A stretch of DNA of 22,255 nucleotides from an uncultured Eubacteriales bacterium (GTDB taxonomy: Bacteria; Bacillota; Clostridia; Monoglobales; Monoglobaceae), in assembly GCA_900542675.1 (NCBI GenBank), contig UQOT01000029.1:1-22255 (forward strand), written 5' to 3'. Shown one piece after another: positions 1 to 7,801 of this stretch. Positions within the stretch are counted from its first letter, which is position 1. Each line of letters starts with the position of its first letter. Under the pieces are notes generated by a model. It was not told where the DNA came from. It was given only the letters and a program-made list of their open reading frames with translations, and searched no databases. A program made the translations under genes and the position numbers.

Positions 1-48
1 TTTAACGGCGTTACAGAGTTGTAACATACAAATTTTTATAACCTAAAT

Positions 49-63
49 TGTGCAAATTGCACA
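49..63. promoter_or_regulatory. Perfect 15-nt palindrome upstream of trmN6
   Basis: The arms TGTGCAA and TTGCACA are exactly complementary around one central base. The site lies about 100 bp upstream of the trmN6 start, in an AT-rich leader. A smaller palindrome, TTGTA-ACA-TACAA, is at 19-31. The short centre suits a dimeric DNA-binding protein better than an RNA hairpin. No regulator can be named and no good promoter was recognised beside it, so the operator role is inference. Confidence 0.4.
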
Positions 64-99
64 TTGGGTGATTAAGAGCGGCATATCGCTTTATATTTG

Positions 100-137
100 T
101 GAACAAATTATGAACAAAATTTGCAAATATGAACAAA
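100..137 (+). repeat. Three direct copies of TGAACAAA
   Basis: The octamer TGAACAAA occurs at 100-107, 111-118 and 130-137, ending 24 bases before the trmN6 start codon. The spacings are 11 and 19 nt. In an AT-rich leader this may be simple sequence drift, but three exact copies in 38 bases could also be tandem binding sites. No function is assigned. Confidence 0.4.
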
Positions 138-161
138 ATGTAAACTGAGGTAAATTCAAAA

Positions 162-941
162 ATGGCTATAGATAGTGAAAATCTTAACAATATTGATGTG
201 GAAATTAAAGAATTTGAGCGGATTGACGACCTTAATCTAAACGGACTTAGGATAATTCAAAATCCTGAGTGGTTTTGCTTCGGCGTTGACGCGGTATTAC
301 TGTCGAATTTTGCCGCTGAAGGTATAAAAAAAGGGGCAGTTGTGCTTGATATGTGCAGCGGAAACGGGATAATTCCGATTTTGCTCACCCATAAATCGAA
401 AGCCGAGCATATAACCGGGCTTGAAATTCAGGAATTTGTGGCAGAAATGGCTGCGCGCTCTGTCGCACTTAACAATCTAAACGGTAAAATAAAGATGATT
501 TGCGGCGATTTAAGGCGGGGAAGTGAGATTTTTGGCAGGAGTTCCTTCAATAATATAGTATGCAATCCGCCATATAAAGAAATCGGAGGCGGGCTTAAGA
601 ACAAACACAGCGTTTCAGCAATTGCACGGCACGAAATTATGTGCAGCCTTGAGGATGTGATACGCGTGTCTGCCGAGCTGCTCACGCCGGGCGGAAAGAC
701 AGCATTAATTCATCGTCCGGAGCGTCTTGCCGACATATTCTGGTATATGAGAAGTAATAAGATTGAGCCTAAACGTCTGCGTATGGTGCATCCGTCGCCG
801 AATAAAACCGCAACTATGGTACTGATTGAAGGTGCGTACTGCGGAAAACCCAAACTGTTTTTGGAGCCGCCGCTGTACATACACGACGAAAACGGCGAAT
901 ACACAGATGAAATTAACGAGATATACGAACGTAGCGATTAG
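162..941 (+). CDS. trmN6: tRNA1(Val) adenine-N6-methyltransferase family protein (TrmN6/YabB type)
   Basis: This is a 259-residue SAM-dependent methyltransferase of the TrmN6/YfiC/YabB family, which methylates an adenine N6 in tRNA. Residues 61-69 (VLDMCSGNG) form the glycine-rich SAM-binding loop. Residues 135-138 (NPPY) are the catalytic tetrapeptide of N6-adenine methyltransferases. The segment around residues 30-50 (QNPEWFCFGVDAVLLS) is typical of the family start. The ATG at 162 follows GAGG with about 11 nt spacing. The neighbour rsmI matches the Bacillus yabB-yazA-yabC order, but here no yazA (GIY-YIG) gene lies between them. The family assignment is firm; the exact tRNA substrate is inferred from homologues. 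Confidence 0.9.
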   Translation: MAIDSENLNNIDVEIKEFERIDDLNLNGLRIIQNPEWFCFGVDAVLLSNFAAEGIKKGAVVLDMCSGNGIIPILLTHKSKAEHITGLEIQEFVAEMAARSVALNNLNGKIKMICGDLRRGSEIFGRSSFNNIVCNPPYKEIGGGLKNKHSVSAIARHEIMCSLEDVIRVSAELLTPGGKTALIHRPERLADIFWYMRSNKIEPKRLRMVHPSPNKTATMVLIEGAYCGKPKLFLEPPLYIHDENGEYTDEINEIYERSD

Positions 942-988
942 GGAATAGCGAATACGCGGGAATACGCAGCGTATCATTTTCGCCGCGA

Positions 989-1057
989 ACGTAGGGTCCC
1001 ACAAACCTACGTACATACAACCAACGCGCCTACCGTAGGGGCGGATATTATCCGCCC
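989..1057. repeat. Two GTAGGG-headed palindromic repeat elements
   Basis: The trmN6-rsmI spacer holds two inverted repeats. The first has arms ACGTAGG (989-995) and CCTACGT (1006-1012). The second begins GTAGGG at 1035 and has arms GGGCGGAT (1039-1046) and ATCCGCCC (1050-1057) around a 3-nt loop. The second stem recurs at 9815-9835. Short intergenic palindromes led by GTAGGG occur widely in gut Clostridia genomes. Neither copy has a T-tract, so they look like dispersed repeats rather than terminators. Confidence 0.6.
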
Positions 1058-1093
1058 GAGAACGCAGAGATTAGAGATTGGGGATGAAACATT

Positions 1094-1945
1094 ATGAATG
1101 GGAAATTATATTTGTGTCCGACGCCTATCGGAAATTTAAGCGATATTTCCGCGCGTGTGCTGGAAACACTTAAATCCGTTGACTTAATTGCAGCGGAGGA
1201 TACGCGCGTCAGTATGAAATTATTAAATCATTTTGACATAAAAAAGCCGATTACGAGCTATTATGAGCACAACAAACGCGAAAAAGGCGATTACTTAATA
1301 AAAAAACTGCAGGACGGAGTAAATGTTGCGATTGTGACCGATGCGGGTATGCCCGGAATTTCCGACCCGGGTGAGGACTTGGTACGCCGCTGCATAGAAA
1401 ATAATATTACCGTCGAGTCGCTGCCCGGCGCTTGTGCTTTTGCCACCGCCCTTGTAGCATCGGGGCTGCCGACGGGACGCTTCACCTTTGAGGGCTTTCT
1501 TAGCGTGAATAAAAAGAGCCGCCGCGAACACCTCGCGTCACTCATCGGCGAAACGCGGACTATTATATTTTACGAGGCTCCGCACAAGCTTATATACACC
1601 CTAAACGATTTGATGGAGACCTTCGGGGGAGACAGAAAAATTGTACTTGCGCGTGAAATCACAAAAAAACACGAGGAATATATACGCACCGACATCGTCG
1701 GAGCAATAGAGCATTTCAGTGAAACACCGCCGCGCGGCGAATTTGTGCTGATAATTGCGGGTGCGGACGAAAACGAAATAAAGAAAAAGCGCCGAGAGGA
1801 ACTCCCGAGCGCGGATACTCTTATTAAAAATTATATCTCAGCCGGTTTAAAGGGCAAGGAACTCGCCCGTCTGACCGCTGAAAAAACAGGCATATCCAAA
1901 AATGAAGCCTATGATTTGTACCTTAGAATTAAGTCAGAGCAATAA
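1094..1945 (+). CDS. rsmI: 16S rRNA (cytidine1402-2'-O)-methyltransferase RsmI
   Basis: This 283-residue protein belongs to the tetrapyrrole-methylase-fold RsmI/YabC family, which 2'-O-methylates C1402 of 16S rRNA in the decoding centre. Diagnostic segments are PTPIGNL (residues 9-15), AEDTR (34-38), the TDAGMPGISDPG loop near residues 82-93, LPGACA, and FYEAPHK near the middle. The length matches the family. The ATG at 1094 is preceded by GGGGAT at a workable spacing. The gene follows trmN6 as in Bacillus. Its last 17 bases overlap the end of the convergent pgeF gene, leaving no room for a separate terminator. Confidence 0.95.
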   Translation: MNGKLYLCPTPIGNLSDISARVLETLKSVDLIAAEDTRVSMKLLNHFDIKKPITSYYEHNKREKGDYLIKKLQDGVNVAIVTDAGMPGISDPGEDLVRRCIENNITVESLPGACAFATALVASGLPTGRFTFEGFLSVNKKSRREHLASLIGETRTIIFYEAPHKLIYTLNDLMETFGGDRKIVLAREITKKHEEYIRTDIVGAIEHFSETPPRGEFVLIIAGADENEIKKKRREELPSADTLIKNYISAGLKGKELARLTAEKTGISKNEAYDLYLRIKSEQ

Positions 1946-2723
1946 CAGCGACCTGACGACCGGTATGCTCTTTGTGGACTCTGTATGAATAGTATTTATC
2001 GCAGTTACAGATTGTGCATTCGCCGGCTGTAAATATATTTTCCGTCTTTAATCCGCAGCCGAGCATATCGTCACGGTTTAAAGCCCACAAATCAATATTG
2101 AACTTTCCGTTCGGCTTTTCTGTTCTATATTTTTCATCAAACATATATACAGTATCGCTACCTACTTCAAAGCAGCACGGCCCTATACTCGGTCCAATTG
2201 CGGCGATTATATCGGCAGGGTTTGAGCCAAACTCCGAGCACATAAGCTCTATTGTCTTTTTGCCGATTTTTTTAACCGTCCCGCGCCATCCCGCATGGGT
2301 TGCGGCTGCGACATTCTTTATCGGGTCATAGAACAAAAGCGGTACGCAATCCGCCGTAAACACCACAAGCGGAATTTTCGGTACATTCGTTATCAATCCG
2401 TCAGTGTCGCGGATATCGCTGTCGACCTCTATAACACCTTTTCCGCAGTCGCTTTCCGTTACAATTCGGATATTGTCAGTATGCTGCTGTCTCGCGCAGA
2501 CTGTACGGCTGACGTCAAATCCAAAATCCTCAGCGAGCAGCTTATAGTTAAGCAGCACGTTATCGGGGTCATCACCGACTCTGAAGCCGAAGTTAAAACC
2601 CTGAATTTTGCCGCGGCTCGCTCCGCCGCTGCGACGGGTGAAAGCATTTGTTATTCCGAACTCGCTTAGCTTATTTACGCACAAATAACTTCTGTCACCG
2701 TTCTTAACCTCGGTAAAATCCAT
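1929..2723 (-). CDS. pgeF: Peptidoglycan editing factor / YfiH-family copper oxidase-like protein
   Basis: This is a member of the YfiH (PgeF, formerly DUF152) family of laccase-domain proteins, for which peptidoglycan quality-control and purine-nucleoside activities have been described. The conserved metal-site segments are all present: QQHTDN, DTDGLIT, FTADCVPLLF, ATHAGWRGT and AIGPSIGPCCFEV. The metal ligands are expected in QQH, ADC and HAGWRG. Two in-frame ATGs exist, at 2729 and 2723. GAGGGG ends one base before the first and seven before the second, so 2723 (264 residues) is preferred. It is the last gene of a minus-strand run after ymdB (21-nt gap) and overlaps the 3' end of rsmI. Confidence 0.9.
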   Translation of the reverse strand: MDFTEVKNGDRSYLCVNKLSEFGITNAFTRRSGGASRGKIQGFNFGFRVGDDPDNVLLNYKLLAEDFGFDVSRTVCARQQHTDNIRIVTESDCGKGVIEVDSDIRDTDGLITNVPKIPLVVFTADCVPLLFYDPIKNVAAATHAGWRGTVKKIGKKTIELMCSEFGSNPADIIAAIGPSIGPCCFEVGSDTVYMFDEKYRTEKPNGKFNIDLWALNRDDMLGCGLKTENIFTAGECTICNCDKYYSYRVHKEHTGRQVAVIALT

Positions 2724-2744
2724 ATTCATACCCCTCTTATTATC

Positions 2745-3533
2745 CTAATCAATATGACTAAATCTCAGGCGCTCAATGCCTGTAACCTGTTTTTCTTGAT
2801 TGTCAATCTCAAATACACAGCCGTTAAACCATACTTCTCCTTCTTCCGCCTTTTCAAAGCGATACCGTTTGCCGGCGTTATAGAAAAACTTAACTATTAT
2901 ATCTTTTTTGACGCCGAGCACCGAGTCCATAATTCCCGTCATACCGAGGTCTGAAATATAACCCGTGCCGCCGGCTAAAATTTGCTCATCCGCCGTCTGC
3001 ACGTGTGTATGTGTGCCGAACACCGCCTGAACCTTGCCGTCTAAGAAGTGCCCCATAGCAATCTTCTCGCTCGTCGCCTCTGCGTGCATATCCACTAATA
3101 CTATGTCGGCTTTATCCCTTAATTCCTCAACCGCCTTTTCGACAGCGTGAAAAGGACAGTTTGCCGGCGTCATATTGGTTCTGCCGAGCAGGTTAATCAC
3201 TGCGACGGACGCATAGCCCAAATCCTGAACGACATAACCGCGTCCCTCATACTCGGGCGGATAGTTGAGCGGACGAATAAGCCGCTCGTTCTCCTCAAGC
3301 GCCTTTCCTGCGGTGTTTGTACCAAAGGTATGGTTACCCATAGTTATCACATCAACGCCGCTCAGCACAAGTCTATCCGCGATTTCAGGCGTAATACCGT
3401 TTGACGACGCGGCGTTCTCGCCGTTCGCAATGACAAAATCTATATTATACTTATTTTTAATCCTGCCTAAGTTATTATATACATATTCTCTGCCGGGCTT
3501 GCCGACAATATCTCCAACCGCAAGGATACGCAT
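2745..3533 (-). CDS. ymdB: YmdB-family metallophosphoesterase (cyclic-nucleotide phosphodiesterase)
   Basis: This 262-residue protein matches the YmdB/DR1281 family. Bacillus YmdB hydrolyses 2',3'-cyclic nucleotides and affects biofilm formation. Di-metal ligands visible in sequence are D8 (VGDIVGKPG), E39 and N40 (NGEN), N67-H68 (GNH), H150 (VDMHAEATSEK) and H175/H177 (GTHTHVQTADE). An upstream in-frame ATG at 3548 lies inside the ribosome site ATGGAGG, so the ATG at 3533 is the likelier start. It sits 15 bp after rlmB. In Bacillus ymdB lies near rny, which is not the case here. Confidence 0.92.
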   Translation of the reverse strand: MRILAVGDIVGKPGREYVYNNLGRIKNKYNIDFVIANGENAASSNGITPEIADRLVLSGVDVITMGNHTFGTNTAGKALEENERLIRPLNYPPEYEGRGYVVQDLGYASVAVINLLGRTNMTPANCPFHAVEKAVEELRDKADIVLVDMHAEATSEKIAMGHFLDGKVQAVFGTHTHVQTADEQILAGGTGYISDLGMTGIMDSVLGVKKDIIVKFFYNAGKRYRFEKAEEGEVWFNGCVFEIDNQEKQVTGIERLRFSHID

Positions 3534-3548
3534 AATTTTAACCTCCAT

Positions 3549-4292
3549 CTATTTCGTAAGCCGCTGACGCACCGCTTCATACATAAGCACGCCGGCAGCA
3601 ACAGATGCGTTAAGCGACTGAGTTTCACCGAGCATCGGAATTTTTACTAAAAAATCGCAGTTCTCACGTACCAAACGGCTCATTCCGTCACCTTCGCTCC
3701 CTATTACTATTCCGAGCGGTCCTTTTAAGTCACATTCATAGTGCGTCTGCGTGCCCTCAAGGTCGGTGCCGACAATCCACAGTCCCAACTTTTTCAGTTT
3801 GTCAAGCGTCTGAGTGATATTGGATACCTTTGCAACATACGTATGTTCAACCGAACCCGCGCTGACCTTCGCAACGGTTAAATTAAGCATTACGCTTCTG
3901 TTCTTCGGGATTATTACGCCGTGTGCACCCGCCGCGTTTGCAGTCCTTATAATACTGCCGAGGTTATGCGGGTCAGTGAGCCCTTCGCATATTATAACAA
4001 ACGGATCCTCTCCACGTTCCTCCGCGAGCTTTAAAATATCTTGTACAGACGAATATTCGTGCGCCGCAGCACACGCGACAACGCCCTGATGATTTTCACC
4101 GCCGCACATACTGTCAAGATTGCGTTTGGATACAAAACTGTAATGCACCCCGCTCTCTTTGGCAAGATTACGTATCTTTCCGATTGACGGATGATTGAGT
4201 CTGTCCTGAATATAAATCTTATCCACCCGTCCTCCGCTGCGCAGAGCCTCAATTACCGGATTTCTTCCATATATTATGCTGTCATTATTCAA
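3549..4292 (-). CDS. rlmB: 23S rRNA (guanosine-2'-O)-methyltransferase RlmB/TrmH family
   Basis: This is a SpoU-superfamily (SPOUT fold) RNA 2'-O-ribose methyltransferase of the RlmB/YacO type. The N-terminal substrate-binding domain starts IIYGRNPVIEALRSG. The three SpoU motifs follow: DPHNLGSIIRTANAAGA, IVIGSEGDGMSRLV and IPMLGETQSLNASVAAGV. The start is uncertain. Reading can begin at a TTG at 4310, but AGGTGA at 4298-4303 stands five bases before a second in-frame TTG at 4292, giving 247 residues and a normal family N-terminus. That ribosome site contains the stop codon of the upstream deacetylase gene, which suggests translational coupling. Confidence 0.92.
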   Translation of the reverse strand: MNNDSIIYGRNPVIEALRSGGRVDKIYIQDRLNHPSIGKIRNLAKESGVHYSFVSKRNLDSMCGGENHQGVVACAAAHEYSSVQDILKLAEERGEDPFVIICEGLTDPHNLGSIIRTANAAGAHGVIIPKNRSVMLNLTVAKVSAGSVEHTYVAKVSNITQTLDKLKKLGLWIVGTDLEGTQTHYECDLKGPLGIVIGSEGDGMSRLVRENCDFLVKIPMLGETQSLNASVAAGVLMYEAVRQRLTK

Positions 4293-4297
4293 AGCGT

Positions 4298-5251
4298 TCA
4301 CCTCACGCAATAGTATTCAACGCCCGGGTCAAGAGTCCAGCCCTTCGCCGTAATCATTTCAGGTACAGTCACAAGCTGGTAGCCGCGCTCCAAAAGCGCA
4401 GGCACCATAATCCAGACAGCCTCACTTGTCACGGTCAAAAGGTCGTGCATCAGTACTATATCCCCGTCCTGTACATTATCCATAACCTTGTGATATATAA
4501 TATTCATATTTAAGTTTGACCAGTCAAGGGTATCAAGGTTCCACTTGATAATCGGAACGCCTGCGGCATATCTGACCAAATCGTTTGACTCACCGTGTGG
4601 CGGACGCAGCATTTTCAAATCTTCGCCTATAACGCTGCGAACAACATCGTTTGTTGTGTCAAGCTCCCATATTATCCTGTTCCAGTCGCACTGCGGCAGA
4701 TGCGGGTGCGAATACGTATGACTGCCAAGACCCATACCCAGGTCATACACACGCTTAAGCGTAGCCGGATACTGCCAGCTCATATCTCCCGTTACAAAAA
4801 ACGTTGCTTTTGAATTATACGCCTCAAGAACGTCAAGTATCGAGTCGGTCACAGGCGAATACGGTCCGTCGTCAAACGTCAGACATACCATAGGCTTATT
4901 CGGGTCAACCACGCGCTTCGGCAGAAGTCCGAACGCCTTCTCCGGCGCGTCGGGCGAAACATACGCCCGGTCATTATACACTACGACCTCGCGGTCTAAC
5001 TGGTAATACTTTCCGTCACGGTACAAAAGTCTGCTTCTGAGCTTCATCACCGCAGTCTGATTATCCTTTTTAACGGTGAGCGTATCCTCGGGATATTTAT
5101 ACTCGACTGTTGCACCGATTTCCGCAAACACCTCGGTAATCGGTCTTAAAAGACTGTCATCCACATACGCAGACACGCTCAGCATAAAGCCTGTACACAG
5201 CACTGCACAGAGCATACCCATAAGCAGGAGTTTAAAGCCAATTTTTCTCAA
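4298..5251 (-). CDS. Secreted polysaccharide deacetylase with N-terminal stalk-like region
   Basis: This 317-residue protein has a signal peptide or anchor (about residues 1-29), a region of about 30-100 resembling copper-amine-oxidase-N (stalk) domains, and a NodB-type deacetylase domain from about 120. The catalytic motifs are complete: TFDDGP (125-130), SHTYSHPH (177-184), RPPHGE (216-221), DTLDW (240-244) and LMHD (267-270). It probably removes acetyl groups from peptidoglycan or another wall glycan outside the membrane. Whether it is PdaA-like or another subfamily cannot be settled here. The start is a TTG at 5251 with AGGT about 12 bases upstream, which is weak. It begins the minus-strand run deacetylase-rlmB-ymdB-pgeF. 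Confidence 0.88.
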   Translation of the reverse strand: MRKIGFKLLLMGMLCAVLCTGFMLSVSAYVDDSLLRPITEVFAEIGATVEYKYPEDTLTVKKDNQTAVMKLRSRLLYRDGKYYQLDREVVVYNDRAYVSPDAPEKAFGLLPKRVVDPNKPMVCLTFDDGPYSPVTDSILDVLEAYNSKATFFVTGDMSWQYPATLKRVYDLGMGLGSHTYSHPHLPQCDWNRIIWELDTTNDVVRSVIGEDLKMLRPPHGESNDLVRYAAGVPIIKWNLDTLDWSNLNMNIIYHKVMDNVQDGDIVLMHDLLTVTSEAVWIMVPALLERGYQLVTVPEMITAKGWTLDPGVEYYCVR

Positions 5252-5281
5252 ATCTATTCACTTACCTTTTTAAAAGATTAA

Positions 5282-5312
5282 CAGCGCACCAATTATATAT
5301 AACGGCGCGCTG
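5282..5312 (-). terminator. Putative terminator after the SLH protein gene
   Basis: Read on the minus strand, CAGCGCGCC and GGTGCGCTG form a 9-bp stem (one G-U pair) around an AT-rich loop, about 20 bases past the SLH stop codon, followed by a weak T-rich stretch (TTAATCTTTT). The poor T-run makes termination likely but possibly incomplete. Readthrough could feed the downstream deacetylase operon, for which no clear promoter was found. Confidence 0.5.
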
Positions 5313-5333
5313 CTTTTATATTGAAAAATAATT

Positions 5334-7193
5334 TTAATGAACGTTATCATATACGCTGTAGAGCATCTTTGCAGCTTCCGCTCTTGACGCGCTTGCCTTA
5401 GGCGCGAAGCTGCCGTCAGGATATCCGCCGATTATACCTGTATTAAAGAGTGCAGAAACTGCATCTAAAGCGTAATCCGCGATATCCGCCGAGTCGGTAA
5501 ACTCGTGCGTTTCGCCCGCACTTAGGCCGAGCGCTCTATATATGATAACCGCCATATCCTGACGTGTGATGTTATCACCCACGCCGAATGTGCCGTCTCC
5601 GCGGCCTGTTATAACGCCGTTTTGAACCGCAGCCGCAATGTATGGCGTATACCAGCCGCCGTTTGCATCGCTGAAGTCGGTCACAGCGTTTGAGTCAACA
5701 GTATAACCCATAACACCGACAATCATCTTGGCAAATTGCTCACGCGTAACATCCGAGTTCGGGGCAAACTGACCGTCGCCGACACCGCTTACAATTCCGA
5801 GTGAGTTTAACTTCTCAATCGCTTCACGTGCCCATTCAACCGTGCCGATATCGCTGAACACATCACCCGCTGTAATTCCCGAGCCTGTGTTTCCGCCTGT
5901 CACATTGTTATTGTTGCTGCTTCCGCCGCCTGCGGTCATACCGCCGCCACCGCCTGAACTGCCGCCCGAGCCGCTGCTGAAGCCTGTGTAGCCGAATGTA
6001 ATGTTTACATCCATATTTCCGCCTTTAACATAGTTACCTATAGACGCGGCCTTAATAGTAAACCTATTTCCGGTGTAGCTTACGCTCTTGTTATTTATCT
6101 TGAACGACGATATGCTGTAACCTGCTGTAGCTGTAATTGTAAACGAAAGATTTGTCGAATCATCGACCGAAATATCGTCATAAACCTCATTCTGCCTTGC
6201 GCTTGTCGCGTTAATCGTATCCGAAATTAATCCCGAGATAATGACACGGCCGCCCTTGCCGACAGAAATGTTCATATCGAACATATCAACATTTTCGCCG
6301 CCCATCTCATCAGAGAGGTCAATCATTTCTTCGGTTACCGCGTCAAGGTCTGTCTGAAGCGAAATTACCTCCGCTCTTATCTGACCTGTAAGGTCGCTGC
6401 TGTCTATCGCCTGGTTCAGTTCTTTTGACGACGTCTCAAGACTGCTAACAAGGTCCTTTGCTTCATTAATATAGCTTCTCATATTCTTAATATCGGTCGA
6501 ATTATAATCCGAGGAATTATTAAGATATATGCTTGTGTAGCTGTTATTAAGGCTCTTGACATCATCAATCTGTGTTTCAGCGTCATCCAAAACCTCACTG
6601 TCCGTAAACTCACTGACCTCTGAATAAATATTAACATCTGCGTCCGGCATAGTAAAGGTATCGGTCATCGCATTTGCTTTTTTGCTCAAAAGTGTTTCCT
6701 GCTTTTCTGCAGCTTCTTCGGTATATGTATAATATACCTTGTCAAAACCGTAGCCACGGTCAGCCTTGCCTTCAACCTTAATTCTCGCATTGACTGCGGC
6801 TGTCTTGGGCGTTACCGTAATCTCGGAATTTGCCGCGTTGTTCACCGTGATATTGTGCTTTGAACCGGGCTTATTAGACGGCTCAGCCGACGGTGACGCA
6901 GACTCAAAAGGCTCAGGCGACGCGCTCGCGTCGGGACTTTGAGACTCTGTCGGTTCAGCCGACTCAGAAGGTTCCGCGCTTGTTTCAGCGCTTGGCTCCG
7001 TGCTCGGTTCTACGCTTGGCTGCGGCGCCTCGGAAGGCTCTGCCGACGGCTCAGCATCGGGTGCCGGAGATACAGTCACATCATCAGCTAATGTAACCGC
7101 TCCGCCGTCCGGTAAAACAGCTGCAGCAACCGAAACAACCGACACCAGCATACATACAACAAGTATTAAAGCAATATTCTTAAAATGTTTCAT
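5334..7193 (-). CDS. S-layer homology (SLH) domain surface protein
   Basis: This is a 619-residue exported protein. A signal peptide covers about residues 1-27. A low-complexity Ser/Glu/Pro linker follows (about 43-110, repeats of PSAEPS type), then a bacterial-repeat-like beta region (about 115-190). A helical stretch around 200-300 is probably coiled coil (KELNQAIDSSDLTGQI and neighbouring heptads). After a second beta region comes a Gly/Asn-rich linker (GGSSGGGGG). Three SLH motifs lie at about 446-495, 507-555 and 565-619, with the TREQFAKM, TRQDMAVI and SRAEAAKM signatures. SLH triplets usually bind pyruvylated secondary wall polymer. GGGGGT stands eight bases before the ATG. It follows the stalk gene by 17 bp. 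The central region gives no ligand or enzyme clue. Confidence 0.9.
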   Translation of the reverse strand: MKHFKNIALILVVCMLVSVVSVAAAVLPDGGAVTLADDVTVSPAPDAEPSAEPSEAPQPSVEPSTEPSAETSAEPSESAEPTESQSPDASASPEPFESASPSAEPSNKPGSKHNITVNNAANSEITVTPKTAAVNARIKVEGKADRGYGFDKVYYTYTEEAAEKQETLLSKKANAMTDTFTMPDADVNIYSEVSEFTDSEVLDDAETQIDDVKSLNNSYTSIYLNNSSDYNSTDIKNMRSYINEAKDLVSSLETSSKELNQAIDSSDLTGQIRAEVISLQTDLDAVTEEMIDLSDEMGGENVDMFDMNISVGKGGRVIISGLISDTINATSARQNEVYDDISVDDSTNLSFTITATAGYSISSFKINNKSVSYTGNRFTIKAASIGNYVKGGNMDVNITFGYTGFSSGSGGSSGGGGGMTAGGGSSNNNNVTGGNTGSGITAGDVFSDIGTVEWAREAIEKLNSLGIVSGVGDGQFAPNSDVTREQFAKMIVGVMGYTVDSNAVTDFSDANGGWYTPYIAAAVQNGVITGRGDGTFGVGDNITRQDMAVIIYRALGLSAGETHEFTDSADIADYALDAVSALFNTGIIGGYPDGSFAPKASASRAEAAKMLYSVYDNVH

Positions 7194-7210
7194 TATATAG
7201 TACCCCCGTC

Positions 7211-7687
7211 TTATTCAGTTTTATCGTCTATAGTAACGGTCTGAGTCGCCTCATCCCAGCCGACGGTGTATCCGAAAGCTTCAGCCATAAATCTTATCGG
7301 AATATACATACGTCCGCCGAGCTCACCGTTTATCTCGTACTGTTTGGTAAAAGCAGCGACATCCATTTCTGTCACTTGATTTTCCTTGGCAAAATCCGTT
7401 ATTTTTACAATGAAGTTTTTGCCTTCCTGAATAATATACATATCATTCTTATCAAGAACATACGCGCCCTTTAGGTTGTCATCATACTTGACAGTCTTAT
7501 TCATCGACTCGGACACAAATCTGAGCGGCACAAATGTTCTGTCGTTTTGCTCTATTATCTCACCCATTTCAGCGGGTATTTCCTGCGGGACTCCATTTAT
7601 TACTATACTCTGAGCCGTCGCAAAAACCGCCTGCGATGCGCTGCACATCAGACATAAAGCTGCTATGGCGCTGACAATTTTTTTCAT
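7211..7687 (-). CDS. Stalk-domain (copper amine oxidase N-like) secreted protein
   Basis: This is a 158-residue exported protein: a signal peptide (about residues 1-24) followed by one stalk domain. Its two halves carry RTFVPLRFVSE and RMYIPIRFMAEAFGY, and it ends in the typical VGWDEATQTVTI strand. Such domains are common on Clostridia surface proteins, with no catalytic role shown. The ATG follows AGGAGAG at a rather long 11-12 nt. It is the first gene behind the promoter at 7766-7794 and is probably cotranscribed with the SLH gene. A related domain seems fused to the deacetylase at 4298-5251. Confidence 0.85.
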   Translation of the reverse strand: MKKIVSAIAALCLMCSASQAVFATAQSIVINGVPQEIPAEMGEIIEQNDRTFVPLRFVSESMNKTVKYDDNLKGAYVLDKNDMYIIQEGKNFIVKITDFAKENQVTEMDVAAFTKQYEINGELGGRMYIPIRFMAEAFGYTVGWDEATQTVTIDDKTE

Positions 7688-7765
7688 ATCGGTTTTATCT
7701 CTCCTTCCGAAAACAATTAGCTCTAATATTTCAGCGGTATTCGTTTTAAACCCGCTTTTCGTTTT

Positions 7766-7794
7766 ATTATATCACACTCGGCGCGGCAATGCAA
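7766..7794 (-). promoter_or_regulatory. Sigma-A promoter for stalk-SLH operon
   Basis: On the minus strand TTGCAT (7789-7794) and TATAAT (7766-7771) are separated by exactly 17 bases. The start codon lies about 80 bases downstream. The leader contains two copies of AAAACGAA. The match is strong for sigma-A, and the position explains separate expression of the surface-protein pair. Confidence 0.75.
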
Positions 7795-7801
7795 CTATTT
7801 T

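Noticed and set aside
1929..1945. 17-bp overlap of rsmI and pgeF as a possible regulatory feature
   Set aside because: Short convergent overlaps are common in compact bacterial genomes and nothing else marks this one.
5282..5312. TATAAT inside the hairpin loop (minus strand, 5292-5297) as promoter for the deacetylase operon
   Set aside because: No acceptable -35 element lies 16-18 bases upstream, and the motif falls in the loop of a terminator-like hairpin.
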